Shown: piece by piece, positions 1-7,068 of the stretch
Position numbering within the stretch: the stretch's first letter is position 1
Layout: every line of letters begins with the position of its first letter
NCBI GenBank assembly: GCA_036259835.1
Contig: DATABA010000133.1
Coordinates: 1-27,675 of the forward strand
Direction: 5' to 3'
DNA length: 27,675 nucleotides
Source of the DNA: JALYGK01 sp036259835
GTDB lineage: Bacteria; Actinomycetota; UBA4738
Program-made: the position numbers and the translations under genes
Notes under the pieces: generated by a model
Told to the model about the DNA's origin: nothing
Seen by the model: the letters and a program-made list of their open reading frames with translations, nothing else
The model's database searches: none

Positions 1-342
1 CTCTGTGACGCCCACTTTTCGCAGCAGCATCCTCAATTCGCTCGCCACATCGGGCGTCCGGGCGGTTCGGATTCCCGGCCGCGCGACGAGGACCACTTGG
101 GTTCCGGGCTGGATCAACAAATCGACCATCCTCCATGCCTCTCGCATCACCCGGCGGGCCTTGTTCCGCCCCACCGCGCCGCCGATCGATCGGCCGGCGA
201 TGAACCCGGTTCTGGTCTCCGTCTGAGAAGAGAGCACGTAGACCGCGACCAGCTCGCCCGCCGCCCGCGAGCCGCCCTGGATCACCCGCCGGAACTCGGC
301 CCGGCCTCGGAGCTTCGCGCGAGCGCTTCCCGCTCCGGGCAT
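1..342 (-). CDS. rnpA: Ribonuclease P protein component, 3' end cut by window
   Basis: Protein subunit of RNase P, which helps the catalytic RNA bind and trim the 5' leader of pre-tRNAs. I translated 114 codons from ATG at 342 down to the window edge with no stop, so only the last few residues are probably missing (family about 110-125 residues). The signature basic helix is visible at about residues 58-71 (GRNKARRVMREAWR), the family's RNR-type RNA-binding motif, preceded by the usual F-R-R-V segment at 17-20 and a central V-Y-V strand. The gene lies 39 bases downstream of rpmH on the same strand, the standard bacterial rpmH-rnpA pairing next to dnaA. No other in-frame start was seen between the two genes, which supports this ATG. 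Function follows from family membership; the missing end is outside the window. Confidence 0.93.
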   Translation of the reverse strand, partial: MPGAGSARAKLRGRAEFRRVIQGGSRAAGELVAVYVLSSQTETRTGFIAGRSIGGAVGRNKARRVMREAWRMVDLLIQPGTQVVLVARPGIRTARTPDVASELRMLLRKVGVTE

Positions 343-381
343 GGGGCAGGGGCGTATCGATGGCCAACGGACTCGGCGGCC

Positions 382-516
382 TCAGGCGGAGAGGCTCGCC
401 CGCGCCTTCCTGCGGCGCCGGCCCAGAATCGCCCGGCCCGCCCGCGTTTTCATGCGAGCCCTGAAGCCGTGACGCTTCTTCCGCTTGCGGTTGTTGGGTT
501 GGTACGTTCGTTTCAC
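382..516 (-). CDS. rpmH: 50S ribosomal protein L34
   Basis: Small ribosomal protein of the large subunit. The 44-residue translation starts VKRTYQPNNRKRKKRHGF and ends in a run of arginines and lysines followed by ASLSA, which is diagnostic for L34. It begins at GTG (516-514) and stops with TGA at 384-382. Length and composition match the family exactly. It is the first gene of an rpmH-rnpA unit pointing away from dnaA, the normal arrangement at bacterial origins. A possible -10 element (TATACT on the minus strand, 581-576) lies about 60 bases upstream. The gene is easily missed because it is short and starts with GTG. Confidence 0.96.
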   Translation of the reverse strand: MKRTYQPNNRKRKKRHGFRARMKTRAGRAILGRRRRKARASLSA

Positions 517-575
517 GCTGGTTCAACCTTGCGACTGGCAAAAGACGAAATGGGGCGGCTGATCAGGCGTGCTTG

Positions 576-581
576 AGTATA
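576..581 (-). promoter_or_regulatory. Possible -10 element for rpmH-rnpA
   Basis: On the minus strand the hexamer TATACT stands about 60 bases before the rpmH GTG, a five-of-six match to the sigma-70-type -10 box. No convincing -35 hexamer is seen at 16-18 bases, so this is only a candidate. The position, in the spacer between divergent rpmH and dnaA, is where the promoter is expected. Confidence 0.3.
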
Positions 582-649
582 CGCCGAGCCCACCCGCCGC
601 CGGCCGGCCGGACTGACACAACAAATTCGCCAAGACCCGGTTATCGCTC

Positions 650-680
650 TTGCTTCCACCCCACGGCTTGGGGTCATAAT
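650..680 (+). promoter_or_regulatory. Possible dnaA promoter
   Basis: TTGCTT (650-655) and CATAAT (675-680) are separated by 19 bases and lie about 120 bases before the dnaA ATG. The -10 matches five of six positions; the spacer is longer than ideal. The rest of the 517-797 spacer holds the rpmH -10 candidate and the DnaA boxes at its right end; nothing else was recognised in it. Confidence 0.3.
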
Positions 681-775
681 CCGCGGCTGTATCGCATCCG
701 GGCGCCGCGCCGGGAGCCCGGAGTTGTAGGCCTCGTGGCTTCCCCCTGAGATCTTCCCCGAGCGGAGTCCACATC

Positions 776-797
776 TGTGGAAAGCGCTTGTGGATAA
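776..797 (-). promoter_or_regulatory. DnaA boxes immediately upstream of dnaA
   Basis: Positions 789-797 read TGTGGATAA, the exact reverse complement of the consensus DnaA box TTATCCACA. It ends at the base before the dnaA ATG. A second related site, TGTGGAAAG, lies at 776-784 (two mismatches). A box touching the start codon suggests that DnaA represses its own expression or that the site is part of the origin. No Shine-Dalgarno sequence is visible before the ATG, so the box occupies the place where the ribosome site would be. Confidence 0.6.
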
Positions 798-2201
798 ATG
801 ACGTCATCGCTAGCTGAGACCCCATCCGCAGGGCCGAGCGACGCGGCGGAGGCCGCGTGGCTCGCCGTCTTGGAGCGCGCCCGCCGCGAACTGTCCGAGT
901 CTTCATTCGAATTTTGGTTTTCCGGCCTGGCCCCGGGTGAGCTCCAGGACAACAGCTTCGAGATCATCGCGCCGAGCGCCTACGTGAAGACGCGGCTCTC
1001 GGCTCAGCACATGGGGCTCATAACCGGTGCCGTCCGCGACGTCTTGGGGCCGGACGTGGTCGTTCGGTTGCGTACCCCCGCAACTGAGGACACCTCGACC
1101 GCCAAAGCTCGGCGGCGTCAGCAGGCAGCAACACCCGGCCAAGCCACGCTCGACCAGTCACTGGAGGAGTCTCCGTTCCCGGGCCGGTACATGTTCGACA
1201 CCTTCGTCACCGGCCCGAGCAACAAGTTCGCCCACGCGGCCGCTCTGGCCGTGGCGGAGTCGCCGCCATCGAAGGCGTACAACCCCGTGTTCGTCTACGG
1301 CGGGGTCGGCCTCGGAAAGACTCACCTGCTGTTCGCCATCGCGAACCACGTGTGGACGCTGTCACGCAAGACCCGCGTTCGCTACGTGACCTCGGAGAGC
1401 TTCGTCACCGAATTCATCAAGGCCGTCCGCGAGCGCCGCGGGTACCTCTTTCAGCGGCAGTATCGAGACGTCGACGTCCTGCTCCTCGACGATGTCCAGT
1501 TCCTGGCCCGGGCCGAAGAGACACAAACGGAGTTCTTCCACACGTTCAACCACCTTCACCAGTACCAGCGGCAGATCGTCATCGCCAGCGACCGACCCCC
1601 TCAAGAGCTCGGAGGAATCGAGGAGCGGCTTCGAAGCAGGTTCCGCTCCGGTCTGGTGGTCGACATCCAGCCGCCGGATCTCGAGACGCGCATTGCGATC
1701 CTCCAGCTGAAGGCGCTGCACGACGGACTCTCCATTCCGGACGAGGTGCTGCACTTCATTGCCTCGAAGTTCGAGGACAACATCCGCGAGTTGGAGGGCG
1801 CGTTGCTGCGGGTGGCCGCGTTCGCCTCGCTGACTCGGCGGCCGGCCGACCTTCTGCTGGCCGAGGAATCGCTCGAGGACCTCATTCCGGAGTCGGGTCA
1901 GGAGATCCTTCCGGTCACGATCCTCGAGGAGACCGCCGCCTATTTCGGGCTCACGCCCGAGGACCTCGTCTCGAAGAGCCGCTCGCGACCGATGACGACG
2001 GCTCGTCATATGGCGATGTATCTGCTCCGCGAGCTCACCGGGCTATCGCTCATCAAGATCGGGGAGCGGTTCGACCGGGACCACACCACGGCCATCCACG
2101 GCATCAGGAAGATCGAATCGCTCATGCCTGCACGCGGGAGCGTGTACCGGCAAGTCCAGGAACTCACGAAGAAGATCCGCGCGCAGAGCCGAGACCGGTG
2201 A
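798..2201 (+). CDS. dnaA: Chromosomal replication initiator protein DnaA
   Basis: AAA+ ATPase that binds DnaA boxes at oriC, opens the duplex and loads the replicative helicase. The 467-residue product has all four domains: N-terminal helicase-interaction domain (about 15-90, with FEFWFSGL), a short low-complexity linker (about 95-125), the AAA+ core with Walker A GGVGLGKTH (168-176), Walker B VLLLDDVQF (227-235) and the arginine-rich segment ERLRSRF (276-282), and the C-terminal DNA-binding domain with FDRDHTTAIHGIRK (425-438), close to the family signature. Length is normal, though the linker is short. The start ATG directly follows a perfect DnaA box. The gene is followed after 217 bases by dnaN in the same direction. 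Confidence 0.98.
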   Translation: MTSSLAETPSAGPSDAAEAAWLAVLERARRELSESSFEFWFSGLAPGELQDNSFEIIAPSAYVKTRLSAQHMGLITGAVRDVLGPDVVVRLRTPATEDTSTAKARRRQQAATPGQATLDQSLEESPFPGRYMFDTFVTGPSNKFAHAAALAVAESPPSKAYNPVFVYGGVGLGKTHLLFAIANHVWTLSRKTRVRYVTSESFVTEFIKAVRERRGYLFQRQYRDVDVLLLDDVQFLARAEETQTEFFHTFNHLHQYQRQIVIASDRPPQELGGIEERLRSRFRSGLVVDIQPPDLETRIAILQLKALHDGLSIPDEVLHFIASKFEDNIRELEGALLRVAAFASLTRRPADLLLAEESLEDLIPESGQEILPVTILEETAAYFGLTPEDLVSKSRSRPMTTARHMAMYLLRELTGLSLIKIGERFDRDHTTAIHGIRKIESLMPARGSVYRQVQELTKKIRAQSRDR

Positions 2202-2418
2202 GGGGAACCATGTGGAGACCGGCGGGGAAACAGGGAGGGTCCGGCCGCCAGGGGAGGCGGGGCGCGGTGGCGAAGCTTCGGGGCGCATCCGATTTCCACA
2301 GCGCTCGTTGTCAGACCCCGCCGCTACGCTGGGTGTTTACGAAAGGGGCCACATTTCCACAGCCCCTACTACTGCTTGAAGAGAGATAACCAGAGAGAAG
2401 AGGTATGGGAGGCGCATT
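2202..2418 (+). other. Candidate oriC in the dnaA-dnaN spacer
   Basis: This 217-base gap has no gene. It holds ATTTCCACA at 2292-2300 and again at 2353-2361 (each two mismatches from TTATCCACA, sharing the exact 8-mer TTTCCACA), and TGTGGAGAC on the other strand at 2211-2219. The right part (about 2362-2410) is poorer in GC than the left and could be the unwinding region. In actinobacteria oriC usually lies between dnaA and dnaN, but here the boxes are few and imperfect, so part of the origin may be upstream of dnaA. The end of the spacer carries the dnaN ribosome site GGGAGG at 2407-2412. Confidence 0.5.
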
Positions 2419-3519
2419 GTGAAGATCAAATGTGATCGAGACGCCCTATCGGACGCACTCCAGACCGTCCAACGAGCGGTTTCGTCCAAACCAGGCATTC
2501 CGGCGCTGACGGGCGTCTTGGTAAGGGCATCGGGCGACGGCCTGACGCTGGCCACCACGGATCTCGAGGTGAGTGCCCGCCTCCAGCTCGAAGTGCAGGT
2601 GCAGGAAGAGGGAGTAGCGCTCGTGCCGGCGAGACTCCTCGGCGACATGGTGAAGAGCTTTGACCAGGCGCCGGTGGAGTTCGAGGCCACCGAGTCGCAG
2701 GCTCGGGTGACCTGCAGCAACTACGAGGGAACGATCCGATGTCTCCCCGCGGAGGACTTCCCCTCGCTTCAGGAGCCATCCGGGACGCGGGTCGAGGTCG
2801 ACGCCGGCGGGTTTGCGGAAGGCGTCGGGCAGGTGTCGCGGGCTGCGTCACGTGACGAGGCGCGTCCAATCCTCACCGGAGTGGTGCTCGAGATCAGCCG
2901 GGAGGGTTTGACCATGATGGCCACGGACTCCTACCGCCTCGCGGTTCGAGAGCTCACCGCTACGGCCGAGGGCGAGGCGCGAGTTCTGGTGCCGGAACGC
3001 GCCCTCTCCGAGGCGGGACGTGCCGCCGGCGCCGACGAGAAGTCCGAGATGGAGCTGTTCGTCGATCAGAGTCAGGCGTCGTTCCGGATTGGCCCCCTGA
3101 TGCTCACGTCCCGGCTCATCGAAGGGGAGGTCCGCAATTACCGCGACCTCATTCCAGAGCGATACGAGAACCGCCTGACCGCGTCACGCCAGCGTTTGAT
3201 CGATGCCGTCCGCCGGGTCGGGCTCCTCGCCAGGGAGAGCTCGCCGGTCAGAATGGAGTTCAACGCGCTGGGTGTTCGACTTTCCTCCTCTTCCCCGGAC
3301 CTCGGAGAGGCCGTTGAGGTGGTCGAGGGACAGTTCGAAGGCGATGACCTGACCGCGGCGTTCAACCCGGCGTACCTGGTGGACGGGCTCGCCGCCACGG
3401 TTGGGGACCGGGTCCAGATCGAGGTTCGGGACGGACTCAAGCCGGCAGTCATTCGCGGTGAAGGGGAGGCCTTCGTGTATCTCGCGATGCCCGTGAAGCT
3501 CCCGGCGCCGGTGGGCTGA
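2419..3519 (+). CDS. dnaN: DNA polymerase III beta subunit (sliding clamp)
   Basis: Ring-shaped processivity factor that tethers the replicative polymerase to DNA and recruits repair proteins. The 366-residue product starts MKIKCDRDALSDALQTVQRAV, typical for the clamp N-terminus, and ends in YLAMPVKLP, close to the usual clamp C-terminus (consensus Y-V-I-M-P-M-R-L). Three repeated clamp domains of about 120 residues fit the length. I take the GTG at 2419 because GGGAGG sits seven bases upstream; no better in-frame start is near. The position between dnaA and recF confirms the call. Nothing unusual was seen in the sequence. Confidence 0.97.
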   Translation: MKIKCDRDALSDALQTVQRAVSSKPGIPALTGVLVRASGDGLTLATTDLEVSARLQLEVQVQEEGVALVPARLLGDMVKSFDQAPVEFEATESQARVTCSNYEGTIRCLPAEDFPSLQEPSGTRVEVDAGGFAEGVGQVSRAASRDEARPILTGVVLEISREGLTMMATDSYRLAVRELTATAEGEARVLVPERALSEAGRAAGADEKSEMELFVDQSQASFRIGPLMLTSRLIEGEVRNYRDLIPERYENRLTASRQRLIDAVRRVGLLARESSPVRMEFNALGVRLSSSSPDLGEAVEVVEGQFEGDDLTAAFNPAYLVDGLAATVGDRVQIEVRDGLKPAVIRGEGEAFVYLAMPVKLPAPVG

Positions 3520-3554
3520 GGCGTCGCGAGCCCGCGGACCTTCACAATGGAGGG

Positions 3555-4646
3555 GTGCGCGCGCGGTGGGTCGAGGCCCGGGACTTTCGGAACCATGAAG
3601 AACTCTTCGCGGAGATTCCGGCCGGACTGACCGCCGTGGTCGGGCCGAACGGGAGGGGGAAGACGAATTTCCTCGAGGCGGTCTACTACCTCTGCGCTCT
3701 GGCCTCCCCGCGAGTCAGCAGCGACCTGCCGTTGGTCCGGGTCGGCGCCTCATCGGCCTATCTGAGAGGAGAAATCGAATCACTATCCGGCCGGACGCTG
3801 GTCGAGATCGAAATCCGCGCGAGCGGTCAGAACCGCGTCCAGGTGAACCGTTCGGCCGTCCGGCGAAAGCGCGACCTTCGCCAGCACGTCCGGGCCGTGT
3901 TCGCCGGCCCCGACGACCTTCACGTCGTTCTGGGCGATCCAGGCGAGCGCCGGCGGTTCATGGACGAGGCCGTCGCGGCGTTATGGCCGGTAAAGGACAC
4001 GGTGGCCGGGCACTACGAACGTGCCTTGCGTCAGCGAAACCGCCTGCTCAAGGACTGGGGAGGCCCTGGGGAGCCGCCCGGACTGACCGCCTGGGACGAC
4101 GAGCTCGTCCGGCACGGCACTGTGCTCACAGAAGCGCGAGCCGCGGCAGTTGGCGCGATCAGCGACCGAGCGGCGGAGGAGTTCCGCCGGCTCTCGGCGG
4201 GCGGGAATGAAGCGCTGATCGTGGAGTACCGGCCCTCGGTGGAAGCGCAGGGAACCGACCTCCCCCAGTCGTTCAGGAGAAAACTGGAAGACCGCAGGGG
4301 TGACGAGCTGGTTCGTCGAACGACGCTGGTCGGGCCGCATCGAGACGACCTCTCGCTCAGGGTCGAGGGCCTGATGGCCCGCGGGTTCGCTTCGCACGGG
4401 GAGGCCTGGGGAGCCGCCGTATCGCTGCGGTTGGCCCTGGCGGGCGCCCTGGCCGAGGAGATCAGGGAAGAGGCAATCCTGCTGCTCGACGATCCCTTTT
4501 CAGCCCTCGACCCGGACCGCCGGCTGCGGCTGGCGGAGGGTCTGGAGAGCCGCGGACAGCTCCTTTTGGCCGTCCCGGACGAGGCACAGGTGCCCCCCGG
4601 CGCGGTGGTGTGGTACCTGAAGGAGGGCGGCCTTGTCCCTCGGTAA
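3555..4646 (+). CDS. recF: DNA replication/repair protein RecF
   Basis: SMC-like ATPase of the RecFOR pathway that helps load RecA at gapped DNA. The 363-residue protein has the N-terminal DFRNHEE segment (10-16), Walker A GPNGRGKTN (30-38), and Walker B AILLLDDPFSALD starting near residue 307. The signature region before Walker B reads SHGEAWGAAVSLRLALAG, retaining G-E but not the usual Q-R that follows. The GTG start at 3555 has a purine-rich stretch (GGAGGGG) directly against it, with almost no spacing. No alternative in-frame start is better, so the exact start is less sure than the gene. The end overlaps dciA by 14 bases. Confidence 0.95.
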   Translation: MRARWVEARDFRNHEELFAEIPAGLTAVVGPNGRGKTNFLEAVYYLCALASPRVSSDLPLVRVGASSAYLRGEIESLSGRTLVEIEIRASGQNRVQVNRSAVRRKRDLRQHVRAVFAGPDDLHVVLGDPGERRRFMDEAVAALWPVKDTVAGHYERALRQRNRLLKDWGGPGEPPGLTAWDDELVRHGTVLTEARAAAVGAISDRAAEEFRRLSAGGNEALIVEYRPSVEAQGTDLPQSFRRKLEDRRGDELVRRTTLVGPHRDDLSLRVEGLMARGFASHGEAWGAAVSLRLALAGALAEEIREEAILLLDDPFSALDPDRRLRLAEGLESRGQLLLAVPDEAQVPPGAVVWYLKEGGLVPR

Positions 4647-4974
4647 GAGGCGGGCGGGCGGAAGGCCGTCGGGTGATCGGTCAGACACGCCCCAAACGCT
4701 CGGGGTGGTCCTGGAGGGGCTTCTCCAACAGTCCCCATGGGGAGGGGGGATGATGCTCGGCGAGCTCGGGCGGCGCTGGGCGGAGGTGGTCGGAGAGACG
4801 CTCAGCAGGGAATGCGCACCCGCAGCCATCCACGGGGAAGTGCTTGTTGTCCGAGCCTCCTCTGCGCCCTGGGCGGCCCAGCTTCGCTTTCTTCAGACCG
4901 ACATCGCGGCTCGTGTGAATGACGTCCTTGGGGCCCCAAAGGTCCGCGAGGTGCGTGTCACCGTGGCCCCGTAA
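4633..4974 (+). CDS. dciA: DUF721 / DciA-family protein
   Basis: DciA proteins (DUF721) interact with the replicative helicase DnaB and assist its loading in bacteria without DnaC/DnaI. The 113-residue product has the family's layout: a variable basic N-terminus, then a helix with LGELGRRWAEVVGETLSREC and a compact KH-like part with VLVVRASSAPWAAQLRFL, where the W-A-x-x-L pattern is characteristic. The start is TTG at 4633, supported by AGGAGGG at 4621-4627 with good spacing, and lies inside the end of recF. Location between recF and gyrB is the common actinobacterial position. The symbol rests on family and context. Confidence 0.85.
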   Translation: MSLGKRRAGGRPSGDRSDTPQTLGVVLEGLLQQSPWGGGMMLGELGRRWAEVVGETLSRECAPAAIHGEVLVVRASSAPWAAQLRFLQTDIAARVNDVLGAPKVREVRVTVAP

Positions 4975-5033
4975 ACTGCCTCGAGCGGCGGTCTCGGAGG
5001 CCCCGTAGGCCCCCAGAAAGATGGCATTTCCGA

Positions 5034-5042
5034 TGGTATAAT
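5034..5042 (+). promoter_or_regulatory. Extended -10 promoter for gyrB-gyrA
   Basis: The spacer before gyrB contains TGGTATAAT: a perfect TATAAT (5037-5042) preceded by TGn at 5034-5036, the extended -10 motif. The region 17 bases upstream (5014-5019, CAGAAA) is a poor -35, as is usual for extended -10 promoters. Just downstream, GGGGG (5045-5049) and CCCCC (5057-5061) form a short inverted repeat around the likely start of transcription. The start of gyrB is about 75 bases further on. Confidence 0.65.
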
Positions 5043-5123
5043 TTGGGGGCTCGGATCCCCCTGTTTAGCGGTTCCCTTCCCACGGTGACCGGCGCCTCCT
5101 GAGGGGTGCCGAGCGGAGGTAGC

Positions 5124-7043
5124 TTGGCAACAAAACCACTGGATTCAACGTATACGTCTAAGGACATCACAGTCCTGGAGGGGCTCGAGGCCGTTCGGCG
5201 TCGGCCCGGGATGTACATTGGCACCACCAGTCAGCGAGGCCTCCATCACCTTGTCTACGAGGTCGTCGACAACTCCATCGACGAGGCCCTGGCGGGGTTT
5301 TGCTCCAAGATCGAGGTGAAGCTGCTGGCGGACGGCGGCTGCCAGGTCAGCGACAACGGACGTGGAATTCCGGTTCAGCCGATTCCAAAAGCCAAGGATC
5401 GAAGGCCCGCGGCCGAAGTCGTTTTGACCACCCTGCACGCCGGCGGGAAGTTCGGCGGGAAGTCCTACGCGGTCTCCGGTGGCCTTCATGGCGTGGGCGT
5501 TTCCGTGGTCAACGCCCTCTCGGAGCGCCTGGTGGCCGAGATCCAGCGAGACGGATCCCTGTGGCGACAGGAGTACGAACGGGGCCAGCCGAAGACCAAG
5601 CTGCGCAAGGTGAAGGCGTCAACCAAGTCCGGAACGACCATCGCCTTCTGGCCCGATTCCGAGATTTTCGAAGAGCTCGAGTTCAAGCGGGAAGTTCTGG
5701 CCGAGCGACTCCAGGACCTGGCGTTCCTCACCAGGGGTGTGGAGATCACCGTCATCGACGAGCGCGAAAAGCCGCCGGTGAAGGACGTCTACAAGGCGTC
5801 GGGCGGACTGGCCGACTTCGTTCGACATCTCTCGCGGGGAAAAGAAGGGCTTCACAACCGCATCATCCACTTCGAGGCCGAGCGTGAAGAGAGCGAAGTC
5901 GAAGTGGCCATGCAGTGGAACACCGGCTACGCCGAGAGCCTCCACACTTTTGCTAATACTATTAACACTCACGAAGGCGGCATGCACGAAGAGGGTTTCA
6001 AGAAAGCCCTGAGCAACGTTATCAACCGCTACGCCCGTTCCAAGGGCCTCCTCAAGGAGAAAGAAGAGAACCTCATCGGGGAGGACATCCGCGAAGGGCT
6101 GACCGCAATTGTCGCCGTGAAGCTTCGCGAGCCGCAGTTCGAGGGGCAGACCAAAACCAAGCTCGGGAACACCGAGATGCGGTCGTTCACCGAGACCACG
6201 GTGAATCAGCACTTCATGGTGTGGCTCGAGGAGCACCCCGGCGAGGCCAGGAAAATCGTCGCCAAATGCCAGCAGGCAGCGAAGGCGCGTCTGGCCGCAC
6301 GGCAGGCTCGGGACCTCACCCGGCGCAAGGGGCTTCTGGAGTCCGGGTCGCTGCCTGGCAAGCTCGCTGACTGCCAGCTGACCGACCCGGAGGTCTGCGA
6401 GATCTTCATCGTGGAGGGAGACTCGGCCGGCGGAAGCGCGAAGCAGGCGCGGGAGCGGTCCTATCAGGCGATCCTCCCGATTCGGGGCAAGATCCTGAAC
6501 GTCGAGAAGGCCCGTCTCCACAAGATCCTCGAAAACCAGGAGATTCAGGCGCTCATCAGCGCGATCGGGACGGGCATCGGAGACGAGTTCGACATCACCA
6601 AGGCCAGATACGGCAAGTGCGCCATCCTGGCTGACGCCGACGTCGACGGCGCCCACATCCGGACGCTGCTTCTAACCTTCTTCTTCCGGCACATGCGGCA
6701 GCTGATTGAGTCGGGAAACGTGTTCGTGGCTCAGCCGCCCCTTTACCGTGTGAAGACCGACGGGAAGTACCTCTACGTCCACGACGACAAGGCGTTGGAC
6801 GAGCTCCGAAAGAAGAACGGTCAGAAGAAGATGGACATTCAGCGGTTCAAGGGTCTCGCGGAGATGGAGGCCGAGCAGCTCTGGGAGTCGGCCATGAACC
6901 CGGAGAGCCGGGTCCTCAAGCGAGTCGAGCTGGAGGATGCCGCCGAAGCCGACCGGATGTTCTCGATCTTGATGGGGGAGGACGTGGAAGCCCGCCGGGA
7001 CTTCATTCAGAAGAACGCCAAGGACGCGTTCATTGACGTGTAG
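5124..7043 (+). CDS. gyrB: DNA gyrase subunit B
   Basis: ATPase subunit of DNA gyrase, which introduces negative supercoils. From the TTG at 5124 the product is 639 residues. Visible are the GHKL ATPase segment EVVDNSIDEA (46-55), the TOPRIM acidic motif EGDSAGGSA (431-439) and DADVDGAHI (504-512), and the C-terminal IQRFKGLAEMEAEQLW. I chose TTG 5124 because GGAGG lies at 5115-5119 and the resulting N-terminus (14 residues before ITVLEGLEAV) has the usual family length. An in-frame GTG at 5106 would add six residues. The gene is 25 bases upstream of gyrA and likely cotranscribed from the extended -10 promoter. Confidence 0.97.
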   Translation: MATKPLDSTYTSKDITVLEGLEAVRRRPGMYIGTTSQRGLHHLVYEVVDNSIDEALAGFCSKIEVKLLADGGCQVSDNGRGIPVQPIPKAKDRRPAAEVVLTTLHAGGKFGGKSYAVSGGLHGVGVSVVNALSERLVAEIQRDGSLWRQEYERGQPKTKLRKVKASTKSGTTIAFWPDSEIFEELEFKREVLAERLQDLAFLTRGVEITVIDEREKPPVKDVYKASGGLADFVRHLSRGKEGLHNRIIHFEAEREESEVEVAMQWNTGYAESLHTFANTINTHEGGMHEEGFKKALSNVINRYARSKGLLKEKEENLIGEDIREGLTAIVAVKLREPQFEGQTKTKLGNTEMRSFTETTVNQHFMVWLEEHPGEARKIVAKCQQAAKARLAARQARDLTRRKGLLESGSLPGKLADCQLTDPEVCEIFIVEGDSAGGSAKQARERSYQAILPIRGKILNVEKARLHKILENQEIQALISAIGTGIGDEFDITKARYGKCAILADADVDGAHIRTLLLTFFFRHMRQLIESGNVFVAQPPLYRVKTDGKYLYVHDDKALDELRKKNGQKKMDIQRFKGLAEMEAEQLWESAMNPESRVLKRVELEDAAEADRMFSILMGEDVEARRDFIQKNAKDAFIDV

Positions 7044-7068
7044 GACACAGCAGGTGGTCTGACCGCTC

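Noticed and set aside
5619..6656. Minus-strand open frame of 345 codons opposite gyrB
   Set aside because: A shadow of gyrB; composition and lack of motifs show it is not a gene.
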